Origin: Alcaligenaceae bacterium
Lineage (GTDB): Bacteria > Pseudomonadota > Gammaproteobacteria > Burkholderiales > Burkholderiaceae_B
Direction: 5' to 3'
Assembly (NCBI GenBank): GCA_013416445.1
Contig: JACCER010000012.1
Location: 81,108 to 145,107 of the forward strand
DNA: 64,000 bases
The notes below the pieces were generated by a model. It was not told where the DNA came from. It did no database searches and saw nothing but the letters and a program-made list of their open reading frames with translations. Numbering within the stretch: the first letter of the stretch is position 1; each line of letters begins with the position of its first letter. Shown here piece after piece: positions 46,156 to 54,655 of this stretch. The position numbers and the translations under genes were made by a program.

Positions 46156-46512
46156 ATGAATGTAGTGCAACTTTACGGCTTGAAAAACTGCAGCACTTGC
46201 GTAAAGGCAATGAAATGGCTGGCAGCGCAAAAAATTGAATTCGCATTCACTGATTATCGCGATCATCCGGTGGCCCCCGAGCAGTTGACGGCTTGGGCGT
46301 TAGCCCTGGGCGGTTGGGAAAAGCTGGTGAACCGGGCTTCTACAGCCTGGCGTAATCTATCCGATGAGAGCAAAATGGCGTCTGGCGCCGAGCAATGGCT
46401 GGCCCTGATCGCAGCATCCCCAACCCTGATCAAGCGACCTGTAAGTGTGACGCTTGCCGGTGTCGTCAATGTGGGCTTTTCTGAAAAGAAATATAGCGAA
46501 ATCTTTGCATAA
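46156..46512 (+). CDS. ArsC/Spx-family reductase (YffB-like)
   Basis: 118 aa thioredoxin-like fold. LYGLKNCSTCVKAMKWL holds the CxxC, then FTDYRDHPVAPEQL and LIKRPVSV for the substrate site. This group is named arsenate reductase-like or Spx/MgsR-like; YffB has no confirmed arsenate role and no ars genes are near. AAGGA precedes the ATG. A REP lies on each side. Confidence 0.85.
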   Translation: MNVVQLYGLKNCSTCVKAMKWLAAQKIEFAFTDYRDHPVAPEQLTAWALALGGWEKLVNRASTAWRNLSDESKMASGAEQWLALIAASPTLIKRPVSVTLAGVVNVGFSEKKYSEIFA

Positions 46513-46536
46513 TGCCGTCGCCGGCATTTCGTCCTT

Positions 46537-46573
46537 GTCGGATCATGCGCCTGGCGGTGCTAATCCGGCCTAC
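46537..46573. repeat. Short REP-type palindrome
   Basis: GTCGGATCATGCGCCTGGCG then GTGCTAATCCGGCCTAC, ahead of rpiA; reverse orientation. Confidence 0.65.
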
Positions 46574-46596
46574 AAAACCAAACTGATATTTATTTT

Positions 46597-47280
46597 ATGC
46601 TGACCCAAACTGAGCTTAAACAAAACGTCGCCAACGCGGCGGTTGAATATGTGCTGCCTTTCCTTAAGTCTGACATCATACTGGGCGTGGGCACGGGCTC
46701 TACAGTTGATCTTTTCATCGATGCGCTGGCGCCTTATAAAGATCGCTTCCTTGGCGCTGTATCCAGTTCCGAGCGCAGTTCGGCGCGTATGGCGGCTTTG
46801 GGCATACAAGTATTCGATTTGAATCAAGTGCCTGCCATGCCTTTATACATCGATGGGGCCGACGAAATCGATCAAGGCTTGAACATGATCAAGGGCGGGG
46901 GCGGGGCGCAAACACGCGAGAAAATCGTGGCGTCGGTCGCGGATCAGTTTGTGTGCATCGTTGACGAATCCAAGCTGGTTGAGCGCCTGGGGCAGTTCCC
47001 GCTGCCTGTTGAAGTCATACCCATGGCACGCGAGGCTGTGGCGCGCCAACTGGTCGCGCTGGGTGGCCAGCCTGCCTTGCGCGAGGGTTTCGTTACCGAT
47101 AACGCTTGCCAGATTCTTGATGTATCTGGCCTGGCCATACACGAGCCGGCTCAACTGGAAGCGACCATCAATAATATTCCTGGCGTTGTCTGCAACGGGC
47201 TGTTTGCGCTGGCCGGCGCCGATGTAGTGCTGGTGTCGGGGCAGGGTGGTGTGCGTCGCCTGGATAAAGTCGCGTCATGA
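46597..47280 (+). CDS. rpiA: Ribose-5-phosphate isomerase A
   Basis: 227 aa. Substrate-binding [15 protein letters not shown], catalytic [24 protein letters not shown] and [18 protein letters not shown]. Interconverts ribose 5-phosphate and ribulose 5-phosphate in the pentose phosphate pathway. Two REPs lie within about 500 nt upstream. Confidence 0.97.
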   Translation: MLTQTELKQNVANAAVEYVLPFLKSDIILGVGTGSTVDLFIDALAPYKDRFLGAVSSSERSSARMAALGIQVFDLNQVPAMPLYIDGADEIDQGLNMIKGGGGAQTREKIVASVADQFVCIVDESKLVERLGQFPLPVEVIPMAREAVARQLVALGGQPALREGFVTDNACQILDVSGLAIHEPAQLEATINNIPGVVCNGLFALAGADVVLVSGQGGVRRLDKVAS

Positions 47281-47403
47281 TCCTGTCATAATTAGCGCGT
47301 AGCCTTGTCATTCTGCGGCTTTGTAGCTATACCGTTATGCGGCTCCACGATATGGTGCTACGCTACTTCTTATTATTGACTCCTGCATTGAACGAAGGCT
47401 GAT

Positions 47404-48129
47404 ATGTCCGAGCATACCAACAAGCAATTTACTTCCGATCTTGAAACCACGCGCTCCTTGTTCCTGCAAATGGGTGGGCTGGTCGAGTCCATGGTCAAAG
47501 ATGGCATGGAAGCATTGATCACCGGCAATTTAAGTCTGGTCGATCAGGTGCGCGAGCGCGAAAAAGAAGTCAATCGTCTCGAGGTTGAAATCGACGAGCG
47601 CATAAGCTTGCTGATTGCCCGCAACCAGCCCACTGCCGGGGATTTGCGGCTATTGCTGTCGGTATCGAAAATGCTGACCGACATGGAACGCTGTGGCGAC
47701 GAGGCCGAGAAAATCGCCAAGGTGGCCAGGCGCCTGCACGAGTCTGATGTGCGCTACGAACCCGTAGTTGAATTACGCCATATGGCCAATTCGGTTGCGA
47801 CCATGATACGTGATTCGCTCGACGCCTTTGCACGCCAAGACCCCATGCATGCCGCCCAGGTGGTGCGCAATGACAAGGAAGTCGACAAGGAATGGAAAGG
47901 CTCGCTGCGCCATATCATTACCTACATGATAGAAGACCCGCGTACTATTTCACGGTCTATAGACCTTATTTTTATTGCACGCGCACTAGAGCGCATAGGT
48001 GACCACGCCAAGAACATGTCGGAACGGGTCATTTATATGGTGCGTGGCGACGACGTACGCCATACAGGCATAAAAAACACCGAACGCATGGCCCGTGGCG
48101 ACGTTCCCGAAGAAGAAAACGAAATATAA
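47404..48129 (+). CDS. phoU: Phosphate transport regulator PhoU
   Basis: 241 aa, two repeated three-helix bundles. FSDLETTRSLFLQMGGLVE-like start (FTSDLETTRSLFLQMGGLVE), RREVNRLEVEIDERISLL-like region and RALERIGDHAKNMSERVIYM carry the PhoU metal-binding motifs. Represses the Pho regulon together with the Pst system; no pst or phoBR genes are present here. GAAGG precedes the ATG. Confidence 0.95.
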   Translation: MSEHTNKQFTSDLETTRSLFLQMGGLVESMVKDGMEALITGNLSLVDQVREREKEVNRLEVEIDERISLLIARNQPTAGDLRLLLSVSKMLTDMERCGDEAEKIAKVARRLHESDVRYEPVVELRHMANSVATMIRDSLDAFARQDPMHAAQVVRNDKEVDKEWKGSLRHIITYMIEDPRTISRSIDLIFIARALERIGDHAKNMSERVIYMVRGDDVRHTGIKNTERMARGDVPEEENEI

Positions 48130-48135
48130 ATGCAT

Positions 48136-48165
48136 GTCGGATTCGCGCGAGGCGCGTAATCCGAC
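48136..48165. repeat. Short REP-type palindrome
   Basis: GTCGGATTCGCGCGAGGCGC then GTAATCCGAC, between the convergent phoU and yggX stops. Confidence 0.7.
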
Positions 48166-48183
48166 GAACAAACGCCGCGCTAT

Positions 48184-48456
48184 TTATTCTGTTGGCGGCA
48201 CATACCCCTGCGCTTCGACGTCCATGTCTTCAAACAAATAGCTTTCCATTTGTTGCGCCAGATACTTGCGCGCGCGGGCGTCGGCCAGATTCAGGCGGTT
48301 TTCGTTAACCAGGCGTGTTTGCGTGTCCATCCATTGCGCCCAGGCTTCTTTCGAGACGCTTTGCCAGATGCGCACACCCAGATCGCCTGGATACGGAGGG
48401 TACTCAAGGCCTTCGGCCTCGCGTTTGAGCTTTACACATTGAACCATACGTGCCAT
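48184..48456 (-). CDS. yggX: Fe(2+)-trafficking protein YggX
   Basis: 90 aa. [20 protein letters not shown] and [40 protein letters not shown] middle (conserved tryptophans) match YggX, which protects Fe-S clusters and helps iron move. The cysteine C7 is conserved. It lies between two REPs. Confidence 0.94.
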   Translation of the reverse strand: MARMVQCVKLKREAEGLEYPPYPGDLGVRIWQSVSKEAWAQWMDTQTRLVNENRLNLADARARKYLAQQMESYLFEDMDVEAQGYVPPTE

Positions 48457-48506
48457 GACTAAATTACCTTTAAATCGAAAATGGAATCACCTGGCCATTG
48501 TACCTA

Positions 48507-48542
48507 CGTAGGTCGGATTCGCGCGTAGCGCATAATCCGACA
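48507..48542. repeat. Short REP-type palindrome
   Basis: CGTAGGTCGGATTCGCGCGT then AGCGCATAATCCGACA, between the argA stop and the yggX start. Confidence 0.7.
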
Positions 48543-48581
48543 AACAACCCTGCATCCAGGCGCCACAGCCCAAGCCAAGCT

Positions 48582-49946
48582 CTATAGTTTTTTGATAAAC
48601 ACCAAACTGTTGCGCGAGCGGTTGTAATGCGCCTGGCGCTCTTTGGGGAGATCAGAGATCCCGCCTTGGACGAAGCCACGTTTTATGAACCAGTGCGATG
48701 TGCGTGTAGTCAGTACAAACAGGCGCTTGGCGCCCATGGCGCGTGCCTTGGATTCGGCGTGGCGCAGTAGCACTTCGCCTTCACCCGAGCCCTGCCATTC
48801 GGGTTGCACGATCAGGCAGGCCATTTCGGCCATGTTTTCGCCCAGGTAAGGCATAAGCGCCACGCAACCATAAATGACGCCGTCGTGTTCCAGCACGGTG
48901 AACTTTTCCACATCGCGTTCTATGACGGCACGTCCGCGTGGCACCAGCGTACCGTCGGCTTCCAGGGGCTCGATGAGTTGCACTATGGCGCCGACATCGT
49001 CGACCACGGCGGGACGCAAGTCTTCCAGGGTGTCTTCGACCACCATGGTGCCAACCCCATCGTGCGTAAAGATTTCCAGCAGTACGCTGCCATCGAGGGT
49101 GTAGGGCACCAAATGGGCCCGCGCCACCCCGCGCTTGACCGCGCGTGAAGCATGCGCCAAAAATGATGCAGTGTCTTCATCGAGGGTGCCGCTTGCCAGC
49201 AGTTTGTCGGCGTCTTCGCGGGCCAGCTCGGTGTCGACTGAGCCGTCGGTGTCGTGTACTGTGCTGTCTTGTGTCAGGAAAATCAGCTTTTCGGCACGCA
49301 AGGCGATGGCCGTGCTGGTGGCCAAGTCTTCCATGGCCAGGTTGAAGGCTTCACCCGTAGGCGAAAAGCCTAGCGGCGAAAGCAGTACTATAGCGCCTTG
49401 GTGTATGACCATCTGGATGGCGTCGATATCCAGCTTGCGCACGGCGCCAGTATGTTTGTAGTCGATGCCGTCGATAATGCCCACCGGGCGGGCGGTAACG
49501 AAATTACCCGAAATAACACGTATATGCGCGTGCGACATGGGGGTATTGGGCAAGCCCTGGCTAAACGACGCTTCGATATCCAGGCGGATTTCGCCGGCGG
49601 CTTCTTTGGCGCATTCCAAGGCTTCGGCGCTGGTGGGCTCGGTGCCGCGCCCGAAACGCATTTCGTAGCCCTTTAATTGCATTTGTTCGTTGACCTGCGG
49701 GCGTGAGCCGTGCACCAGCACCAGCTTGACACCCAGCGCCGACAACAGGGACAAGTCTTGGATGAGCGTATTGAGCGCGCCATCGTTGACCAGTTCGCCG
49801 CCGAAGGCAACGACAAAGGTCTTGCCGCGAAAGTCATGCACATATGGCGCCACTTCGCGGAACCATCGTACAAACTGGGCCGGGGCGAATTCAGGGGCGT
49901 CTTGCGCGGATAAGGTGGTGTCGGGGTCGTTGTCGCTAGTGCTCAT
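48582..49946 (-). CDS. argA: N-acetylglutamate synthase ArgA
   Basis: 454 aa. Amino acid kinase-like N-terminal domain (FVVAFGGELV, LVLVHGSRPQVN, LLSPLGFSPTGEAFNLAMEDLA), then a GNAT acetyltransferase domain from about residue 310 (MACLIVQPEWQGSGEGEVLLRH). Makes N-acetylglutamate from glutamate and acetyl-CoA, the first arginine step, and is usually arginine-sensitive. The start at 49946 is used; an upstream in-frame ATG adds residues antisense to nothing convincing. Confidence 0.94.
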   Translation of the reverse strand: MSTSDNDPDTTLSAQDAPEFAPAQFVRWFREVAPYVHDFRGKTFVVAFGGELVNDGALNTLIQDLSLLSALGVKLVLVHGSRPQVNEQMQLKGYEMRFGRGTEPTSAEALECAKEAAGEIRLDIEASFSQGLPNTPMSHAHIRVISGNFVTARPVGIIDGIDYKHTGAVRKLDIDAIQMVIHQGAIVLLSPLGFSPTGEAFNLAMEDLATSTAIALRAEKLIFLTQDSTVHDTDGSVDTELAREDADKLLASGTLDEDTASFLAHASRAVKRGVARAHLVPYTLDGSVLLEIFTHDGVGTMVVEDTLEDLRPAVVDDVGAIVQLIEPLEADGTLVPRGRAVIERDVEKFTVLEHDGVIYGCVALMPYLGENMAEMACLIVQPEWQGSGEGEVLLRHAESKARAMGAKRLFVLTTRTSHWFIKRGFVQGGISDLPKERQAHYNRSRNSLVFIKKL

Positions 49947-49993
49947 GGGCTTAGTGTAATGTGTCTGCTTAAAATGTAGGTCTATAGCAAAAT

Positions 49994-49999
49994 TATAAT
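49994..49999 (+). promoter_or_regulatory. -10 box (TATAAT) of hrpA
   Basis: A perfect TATAAT lies at 49994-49999. A -35 is weak (TTAAAA at 49969, spacer 19). Because transcription would begin near 50006, the ATG at 49998 cannot be used, so the ATG at 50028 is favoured for hrpA. Confidence 0.5.
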
Positions 50000-50027
50000 G
50001 ATGGACTGCCCACTCAAAAGAAGTTTC

Positions 50028-53000
50028 ATGCAAGAGTCTGCCAATTTGCCGGAAAATATACGTAAAGACAAGCCTGCCGGGGCGTCAGGGGCCGCGCGCG
50101 CGCCACGCAAGCCGGTGGCTGCTGTCGTACGCCCCTTGCCGGCCATCAGCTATCCTGAAGACTTGCCGGTCAGTGCGCGTCGTAACGATATCGCCGCTGC
50201 CATCAAGGCCCATCAGGTAGTGATTATTTGCGGTGAAACCGGTTCGGGGAAAACCACCCAGCTGCCCAAGATATGCCTTGAACTGGGGCGTGGGCAGCAA
50301 AAAATGATAGGCCATACACAGCCGCGCAGGCTGGCGGCAACATCGGTGGCCAAGCGGATCGCGGAAGAACTGAATACCGAACTGGGTGATTGGGTAGGCT
50401 ACCAGATCAGATTCAATGATAGAACCGGGCCCAACGCCGCCGTCAAGCTGATGACGGATGGCATTTTGCTGGCCGAATCGCAGCGCGACCCATTGTTGCG
50501 CCGCTACGACACCATCATCATCGACGAAGCGCACGAGCGCAGCCTGAATATTGATTTTCTTCTAGGCTTTCTGAAGCAATTGCTGCCCAGACGGCGCGAC
50601 CTGAAGCTGATCATTACTTCGGCCACCATAGACGCTGACCGCTTTTCCCAACATTTCGCACAGCAAGGCAGGCCAGCGCCCGTCATCGAGGTCTCGGGCC
50701 GGTTGTATCCGGTCGACGTGGTTTACCGGCCTGTCATGCAGGACAAGGAAAGCGTGCCAGGCGAGGTCGATAGCCGGCGCGCCAATGCCGACGAAGAGCG
50801 CGACCTGATCGACGCCGTGGTGGATGGCGTAGCCGAATGTGCGCGCCACGGCGCGGGTGATGTACTGGTGTTTTTGCCTGGCGAACGCGAAATTCGTGAA
50901 ACCGTCGAAGCCTTGCGCAAAAACCATCCGGCTGGCACCGAAGTGCTGCCTTTGTATGCCAGGTTGTCGCAAGCAGAACAGGAACAAATCTTCAAGCCGC
51001 GCGGTAATGCCAGGCGCATCGTGCTGGCGACCAACGTCGCGGAAACCTCACTGACCGTGCCAGGCATACGCTATGTGGTTGATAGCGGACTGGCGCGGGT
51101 CAAGCGCTATTCCTGGCGCAACAAGGTCGAGCAGTTGCGCATCGAGCCCATCAGCCAGGCGTCGGCCAATCAGCGCGCTGGGCGTTGCGGGCGTATTGGC
51201 CCAGGTGTTTGCATACGCTTGTATGACGAAGCCGATTTCAAGACGCGCGCGCCCTTTACCGATCCGGAAGTGCTGCGTTCCTCGTTGGCGTCGGTGATTT
51301 TGCGCATGAAGGCGCTCAAGCTCGATGACATCGAAACTTTTCCATTTGTCGACGCGCCCACGGGTCGCGCGATCGCCGATGGTTATCATTTACTGCAAGA
51401 ACTGGGCGCGCTGGACGAAGATAACCACCTGACCGAAACTGGCCAGGCATTGGCCCGCCTGCCTGTCGATCCGCGCCTGGCGCGCATGATACTGGCCGCC
51501 AAAGATCACGAGTGCCTGGCGGAAATCCTGATTATTGCTTCAGCCTTGTCGGTGCAAGATCCGCGCGACCGCCCCATGCAAGAGCGCGAGGCCTCAGAAG
51601 CGGCGCACGCCAAGTTTGGCGATGATAAGTCTGAATTCGTCTCCTATCTGAAGCTGTGGCGCTGGTACGGCGAGCAGGTCGAACATAAGGCTTCGCAGCG
51701 CAAGCTGGTGGCCCTGCTGCGCCAAAATTTCCTGTCGCCCCTGCGTTTGCGCGAGTGGCGCGACGTGCATAGTCAATTGGCGTCTATCGTGGGCGAGCAA
51801 GGTTGGCGCATGAATACCCTGGATGCCACTTACGAGCAAACGCATCTGGCGCTGCTGTCCGGCTTACTGGGCAATATAGGTCTGAAAGGTGAAGAGGGCG
51901 GCGTCTATCAGGGCGCGCGCGAGATCCGTTTCAGCATCCATCCGGGCTCGCGTCTGGTCAAGAAGGCTGGGCGCTGGATAGTCGCCGCCGAACTGGTGGA
52001 AACCACACGCCTGTACGCCCGCTGCGTAGCCAGGATAGATCCAGTGTGGCTGGAAAAGGTGGGGGCGCACTTGATACGGCGCACCTGGTCGGATCCGCGC
52101 TGGGAGAAAAAGGCGGGGCAGGTGGTGGCCAACGAGCGCGCCACCCTGTATGGTTTGCCTGTGTATACAGGCCGCCGTATTCATTTTGGCAAGGTCGATC
52201 CGGCGCAGGCGCGCGAACTGTTTATACGACAAGCCCTGGTTACGGGGGAAATCGATACGGCCTTGCCGTTTGTGAAGCATAACCGGCAGTTGATTGCATC
52301 GATTGAAAAGCTGGAACACCAGACTCGGCGCCCTGGTATCCTGGTTGACGATGCCCTGATCTTTGCATTTTACGACCAGCAGATACCTGCGGATATCTAT
52401 CAAACGGTGACGCTGGAAAAGTGGTGCAAGCGCTTGGGCAAAGAGCAGGCGAAGGCGTTGATGCTTACGCGCGATGCCCTGATGCAACATGATGCCGCCG
52501 GCATTACCACCGATGTCTTTCCCAAGAAGGTCGAGTGGCAGGGCGTGCAAATGGCGGTCGACTACCATTTCGAACCGGGCTCGGTACGTGATGGCGTAAC
52601 GCTAACTGTTCCTTTGTTTGCCCTGAACCAGATCGATCCTTTGCGCTGTGAATGGCTAGTGCCGGGCATGCTTAAAGAAAAGGTGCATTTGTTGCTGAAG
52701 TCGCTGCCGCAAAAGATCAGGCGCCATTGTGTGCCCTTGCCTGATTATGCGGCGGGCTTTACAGAACGCTGGTTCGATCGCGCCGCTGACCCAGATGGCG
52801 GCTTGCTGGAAGCCATAGGGGCCGACATGTGGGAGCAGTTAAAAATACGCCCACTGCGCAGCGACTTCAAAGTGGAAACCCTGCCGGCGCATTTGTTCAT
52901 GAACTTCAAGGTGGTGGACGAGCACGGCCGCATGTTGTCGGGCGGGCGCAATCTGGACCAGCTCAAGGCCGAGCATGGCAAGCAGGCTCAGGCTTCTTTT

Positions 53001-53894
53001 CAGAAGTTCGCCGCCAGTGACGACCAGGTCGCGCAGGCCCTGGCTCACGAAAAGCTCACCGACTGGACTTTCGGTGTCTTGCCGGAAATTATGGAAATCA
53101 AGCGCAAGGGGCGTTCTTTCGTAGGCTATCCGGCGCTGATCGACCGCCAGACTTATTGCGATCTGGATGTGTTCGATGATCCTGCCGAGGCGCGCGTGCA
53201 GCATCACGCTGGCTTGTTGCGGCTGTTTCGCCTGGCCTTGCGGGAGCAGGTCAAGTTTCTAGAGAAAAACCTGGGCGACCTGACTCGCATGAGTATGTTG
53301 TACATGAGCCTGGGGACCCAGGAAGAGTTGCGTGACCAGATCATTGATTGCGCTTTGGGGCAGGCGTGTTTGGCCGAGCCTTGGCCGCATGACCAGGCCA
53401 GTTTCGAGCAACGGCGCAACGAGGGCAAGTCGCGCCTGGGTTTGCTGGCCCAGGAAATGGCGCGCTTGGCCGGGCAGATACTGACGGAATGGGCTGCATT
53501 GCAAAAGAAGCTGCCGCAAGCCAAGCCGCATGCGGGTGCGTATGCAGATCTGCAGAAGCAGCAGGGCGGCCTGATGACAAAATGGTTTTTGCGCGATACG
53601 CCGTACCGTCAGCTTACGCATTACCCGCGTTATCTGAAAGGCGCTCAGGTGCGTATCGATAAGTTACGCAGCGATCCGGCGCGTGATGCTCGTTTAATGG
53701 CGGAAATGGCGCCTTTGCTGGTGCAGTATCAGCGTGTGTTGTCAGGCTTGAAGGGGGCGCATGATGCGCAACTGGATGATTTCCGTTGGCTGCTGGAGGA
53801 ACTGCGTGTAGCGTTATTTGCGCAGGAGCTGCGTACGCCTATGCCGGTATCCGTCAAGCGTTTGCAAAAAGCCTGGGCGGCCATGCAAAGGTAG
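50028..53894 (+). CDS. hrpA: ATP-dependent RNA helicase HrpA
   Basis: 1288 aa, usual for HrpA. DEAH motor: Walker A GETGSGKTTQLP near residue 80, DEAH in IIIDEAHERSLNIDFL, SAT in ITSATIDADRF, and QRAGRCGR in motif VI. A long C-terminal half with ratchet, OB and HrpA-specific regions (FVGYPALIDRQTY) follows. It helps rescue stalled ribosomes and process mRNA. Start at 50028 with AAGAAG upstream; a more upstream ATG would overlap the -10 box. Confidence 0.95.
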   Translation: MQESANLPENIRKDKPAGASGAARAPRKPVAAVVRPLPAISYPEDLPVSARRNDIAAAIKAHQVVIICGETGSGKTTQLPKICLELGRGQQKMIGHTQPRRLAATSVAKRIAEELNTELGDWVGYQIRFNDRTGPNAAVKLMTDGILLAESQRDPLLRRYDTIIIDEAHERSLNIDFLLGFLKQLLPRRRDLKLIITSATIDADRFSQHFAQQGRPAPVIEVSGRLYPVDVVYRPVMQDKESVPGEVDSRRANADEERDLIDAVVDGVAECARHGAGDVLVFLPGEREIRETVEALRKNHPAGTEVLPLYARLSQAEQEQIFKPRGNARRIVLATNVAETSLTVPGIRYVVDSGLARVKRYSWRNKVEQLRIEPISQASANQRAGRCGRIGPGVCIRLYDEADFKTRAPFTDPEVLRSSLASVILRMKALKLDDIETFPFVDAPTGRAIADGYHLLQELGALDEDNHLTETGQALARLPVDPRLARMILAAKDHECLAEILIIASALSVQDPRDRPMQEREASEAAHAKFGDDKSEFVSYLKLWRWYGEQVEHKASQRKLVALLRQNFLSPLRLREWRDVHSQLASIVGEQGWRMNTLDATYEQTHLALLSGLLGNIGLKGEEGGVYQGAREIRFSIHPGSRLVKKAGRWIVAAELVETTRLYARCVARIDPVWLEKVGAHLIRRTWSDPRWEKKAGQVVANERATLYGLPVYTGRRIHFGKVDPAQARELFIRQALVTGEIDTALPFVKHNRQLIASIEKLEHQTRRPGILVDDALIFAFYDQQIPADIYQTVTLEKWCKRLGKEQAKALMLTRDALMQHDAAGITTDVFPKKVEWQGVQMAVDYHFEPGSVRDGVTLTVPLFALNQIDPLRCEWLVPGMLKEKVHLLLKSLPQKIRRHCVPLPDYAAGFTERWFDRAADPDGGLLEAIGADMWEQLKIRPLRSDFKVETLPAHLFMNFKVVDEHGRMLSGGRNLDQLKAEHGKQAQASFQKFAASDDQVAQALAHEKLTDWTFGVLPEIMEIKRKGRSFVGYPALIDRQTYCDLDVFDDPAEARVQHHAGLLRLFRLALREQVKFLEKNLGDLTRMSMLYMSLGTQEELRDQIIDCALGQACLAEPWPHDQASFEQRRNEGKSRLGLLAQEMARLAGQILTEWAALQKKLPQAKPHAGAYADLQKQQGGLMTKWFLRDTPYRQLTHYPRYLKGAQVRIDKLRSDPARDARLMAEMAPLLVQYQRVLSGLKGAHDAQLDDFRWLLEELRVALFAQELRTPMPVSVKRLQKAWAAMQR

Positions 53895-53924
53895 GTCGCG
53901 CTACGGTACGGATGCTGCCGTGGT

Positions 53925-54484
53925 CTTCTGTTCCTGGGAGCAGGCGTGTGTGTTGTGTGCGGCTTTTTTGTTCTTGCGAAAGTCGGGTGTGTCGGAGGCT
54001 GTTTCGGCTTCACGCGCTGCGCCCCTGGCGGGGTTCCCGTTACGTTCAGCGCCATCGAGGCGTCCGCGGAACTCGCCCGGTCGGACCAGTGGTCCGACAA
54101 GCGTCGGGCTCATACAGCCGCGGCCTTGCCTCCTCGATGGCGCTGACCGTAACGGCTTGCGCAAGGCGCCTGCACAGCCCCCGACACACCCGACTTTTTG
54201 CATCAATGAAATTTGGACCAGCTCATTTACCACCGATCAACTGTGTCAGTAAAGCCAGCAATGTAGGCCGTAAGGCCGGTCCAATTTCCTATTGCGCAGT
54301 TGTCTGGGGTGGTGGCAGGTCAGTGCGGCGTTATAGGCGTGCGCCGCGTGCTGACGAAGGGAAGCCGGGGGCTGTCGTCGGCCGCTGTCTGAGCGCCAGC
54401 GAGTTCGGCCGACGCCCGGCTGGACGAGGCAGACGCGGAAACAAGCACGCCGTGCCGCACTGACCTGCCACCACCCCCGACAAC
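53925..54484 (+). repeat. Large double-hairpin repeat, copy 3
   Basis: Complete copy. Hairpin I 53979-54197; its inner 23-bp pairing (54038-54060 with 54132-54154) has one T-C mismatch at T45/C47 positions 54045 and 54147. Hairpin II 54299-54484 differs from the other copies at 54313, 54314, 54316 and 54319 in the left arm, with the matching changes at 54470, 54469, 54467 and 54464 in the right arm, so pairing is kept. Confidence 0.9.
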
Positions 54485-54534
54485 GTCACCAGAAGCCGAC
54501 AACGTCACCAGAAGCCGACAACGTCACCAGAACG
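54479..54534 (+). repeat. Three tandem 19-bp units
   Basis: The unit CGACAACGTCACCAGAAGC is repeated about three times, the last ending AACGG instead of AAGCC. The first unit begins inside the right arm end of hairpin II of repeat copy 3. Copies 1 and 2 have one and a degenerate set of this unit respectively. Confidence 0.75.
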
Positions 54535-54655
54535 GGATAGCATCACCAGAGCCACGCAGCGTCTCCAAGTGCCGTAACCACTTGAACCGCATATGCTCAA
54601 GATCCAAACATTTCGCAGCCCCGCAAATCCCGCCCCGCATAGGTACAATTCACCC

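Larger units (their letters stand above)
53895..54655. other. 761-nt region between hrpA and dnaE with large repeat copy 3
   Basis: Contains repeat copy 3 and three tandem 19-mers, then about 120 nt of leader before dnaE. A TACAAT at 54644-54649 lies only 6 nt before the dnaE ATG; if it is a -10 box the mRNA would be leaderless. No gene is supported. Confidence 0.6.

Noticed and set aside
49998..50027. Upstream ATG for hrpA
   Set aside because: It overlaps a perfect TATAAT -10 box; the mRNA would start after it.
54479..54534. Possible CRISPR array
   Set aside because: Units are tandem without spacers, only three, and no cas gene is present.
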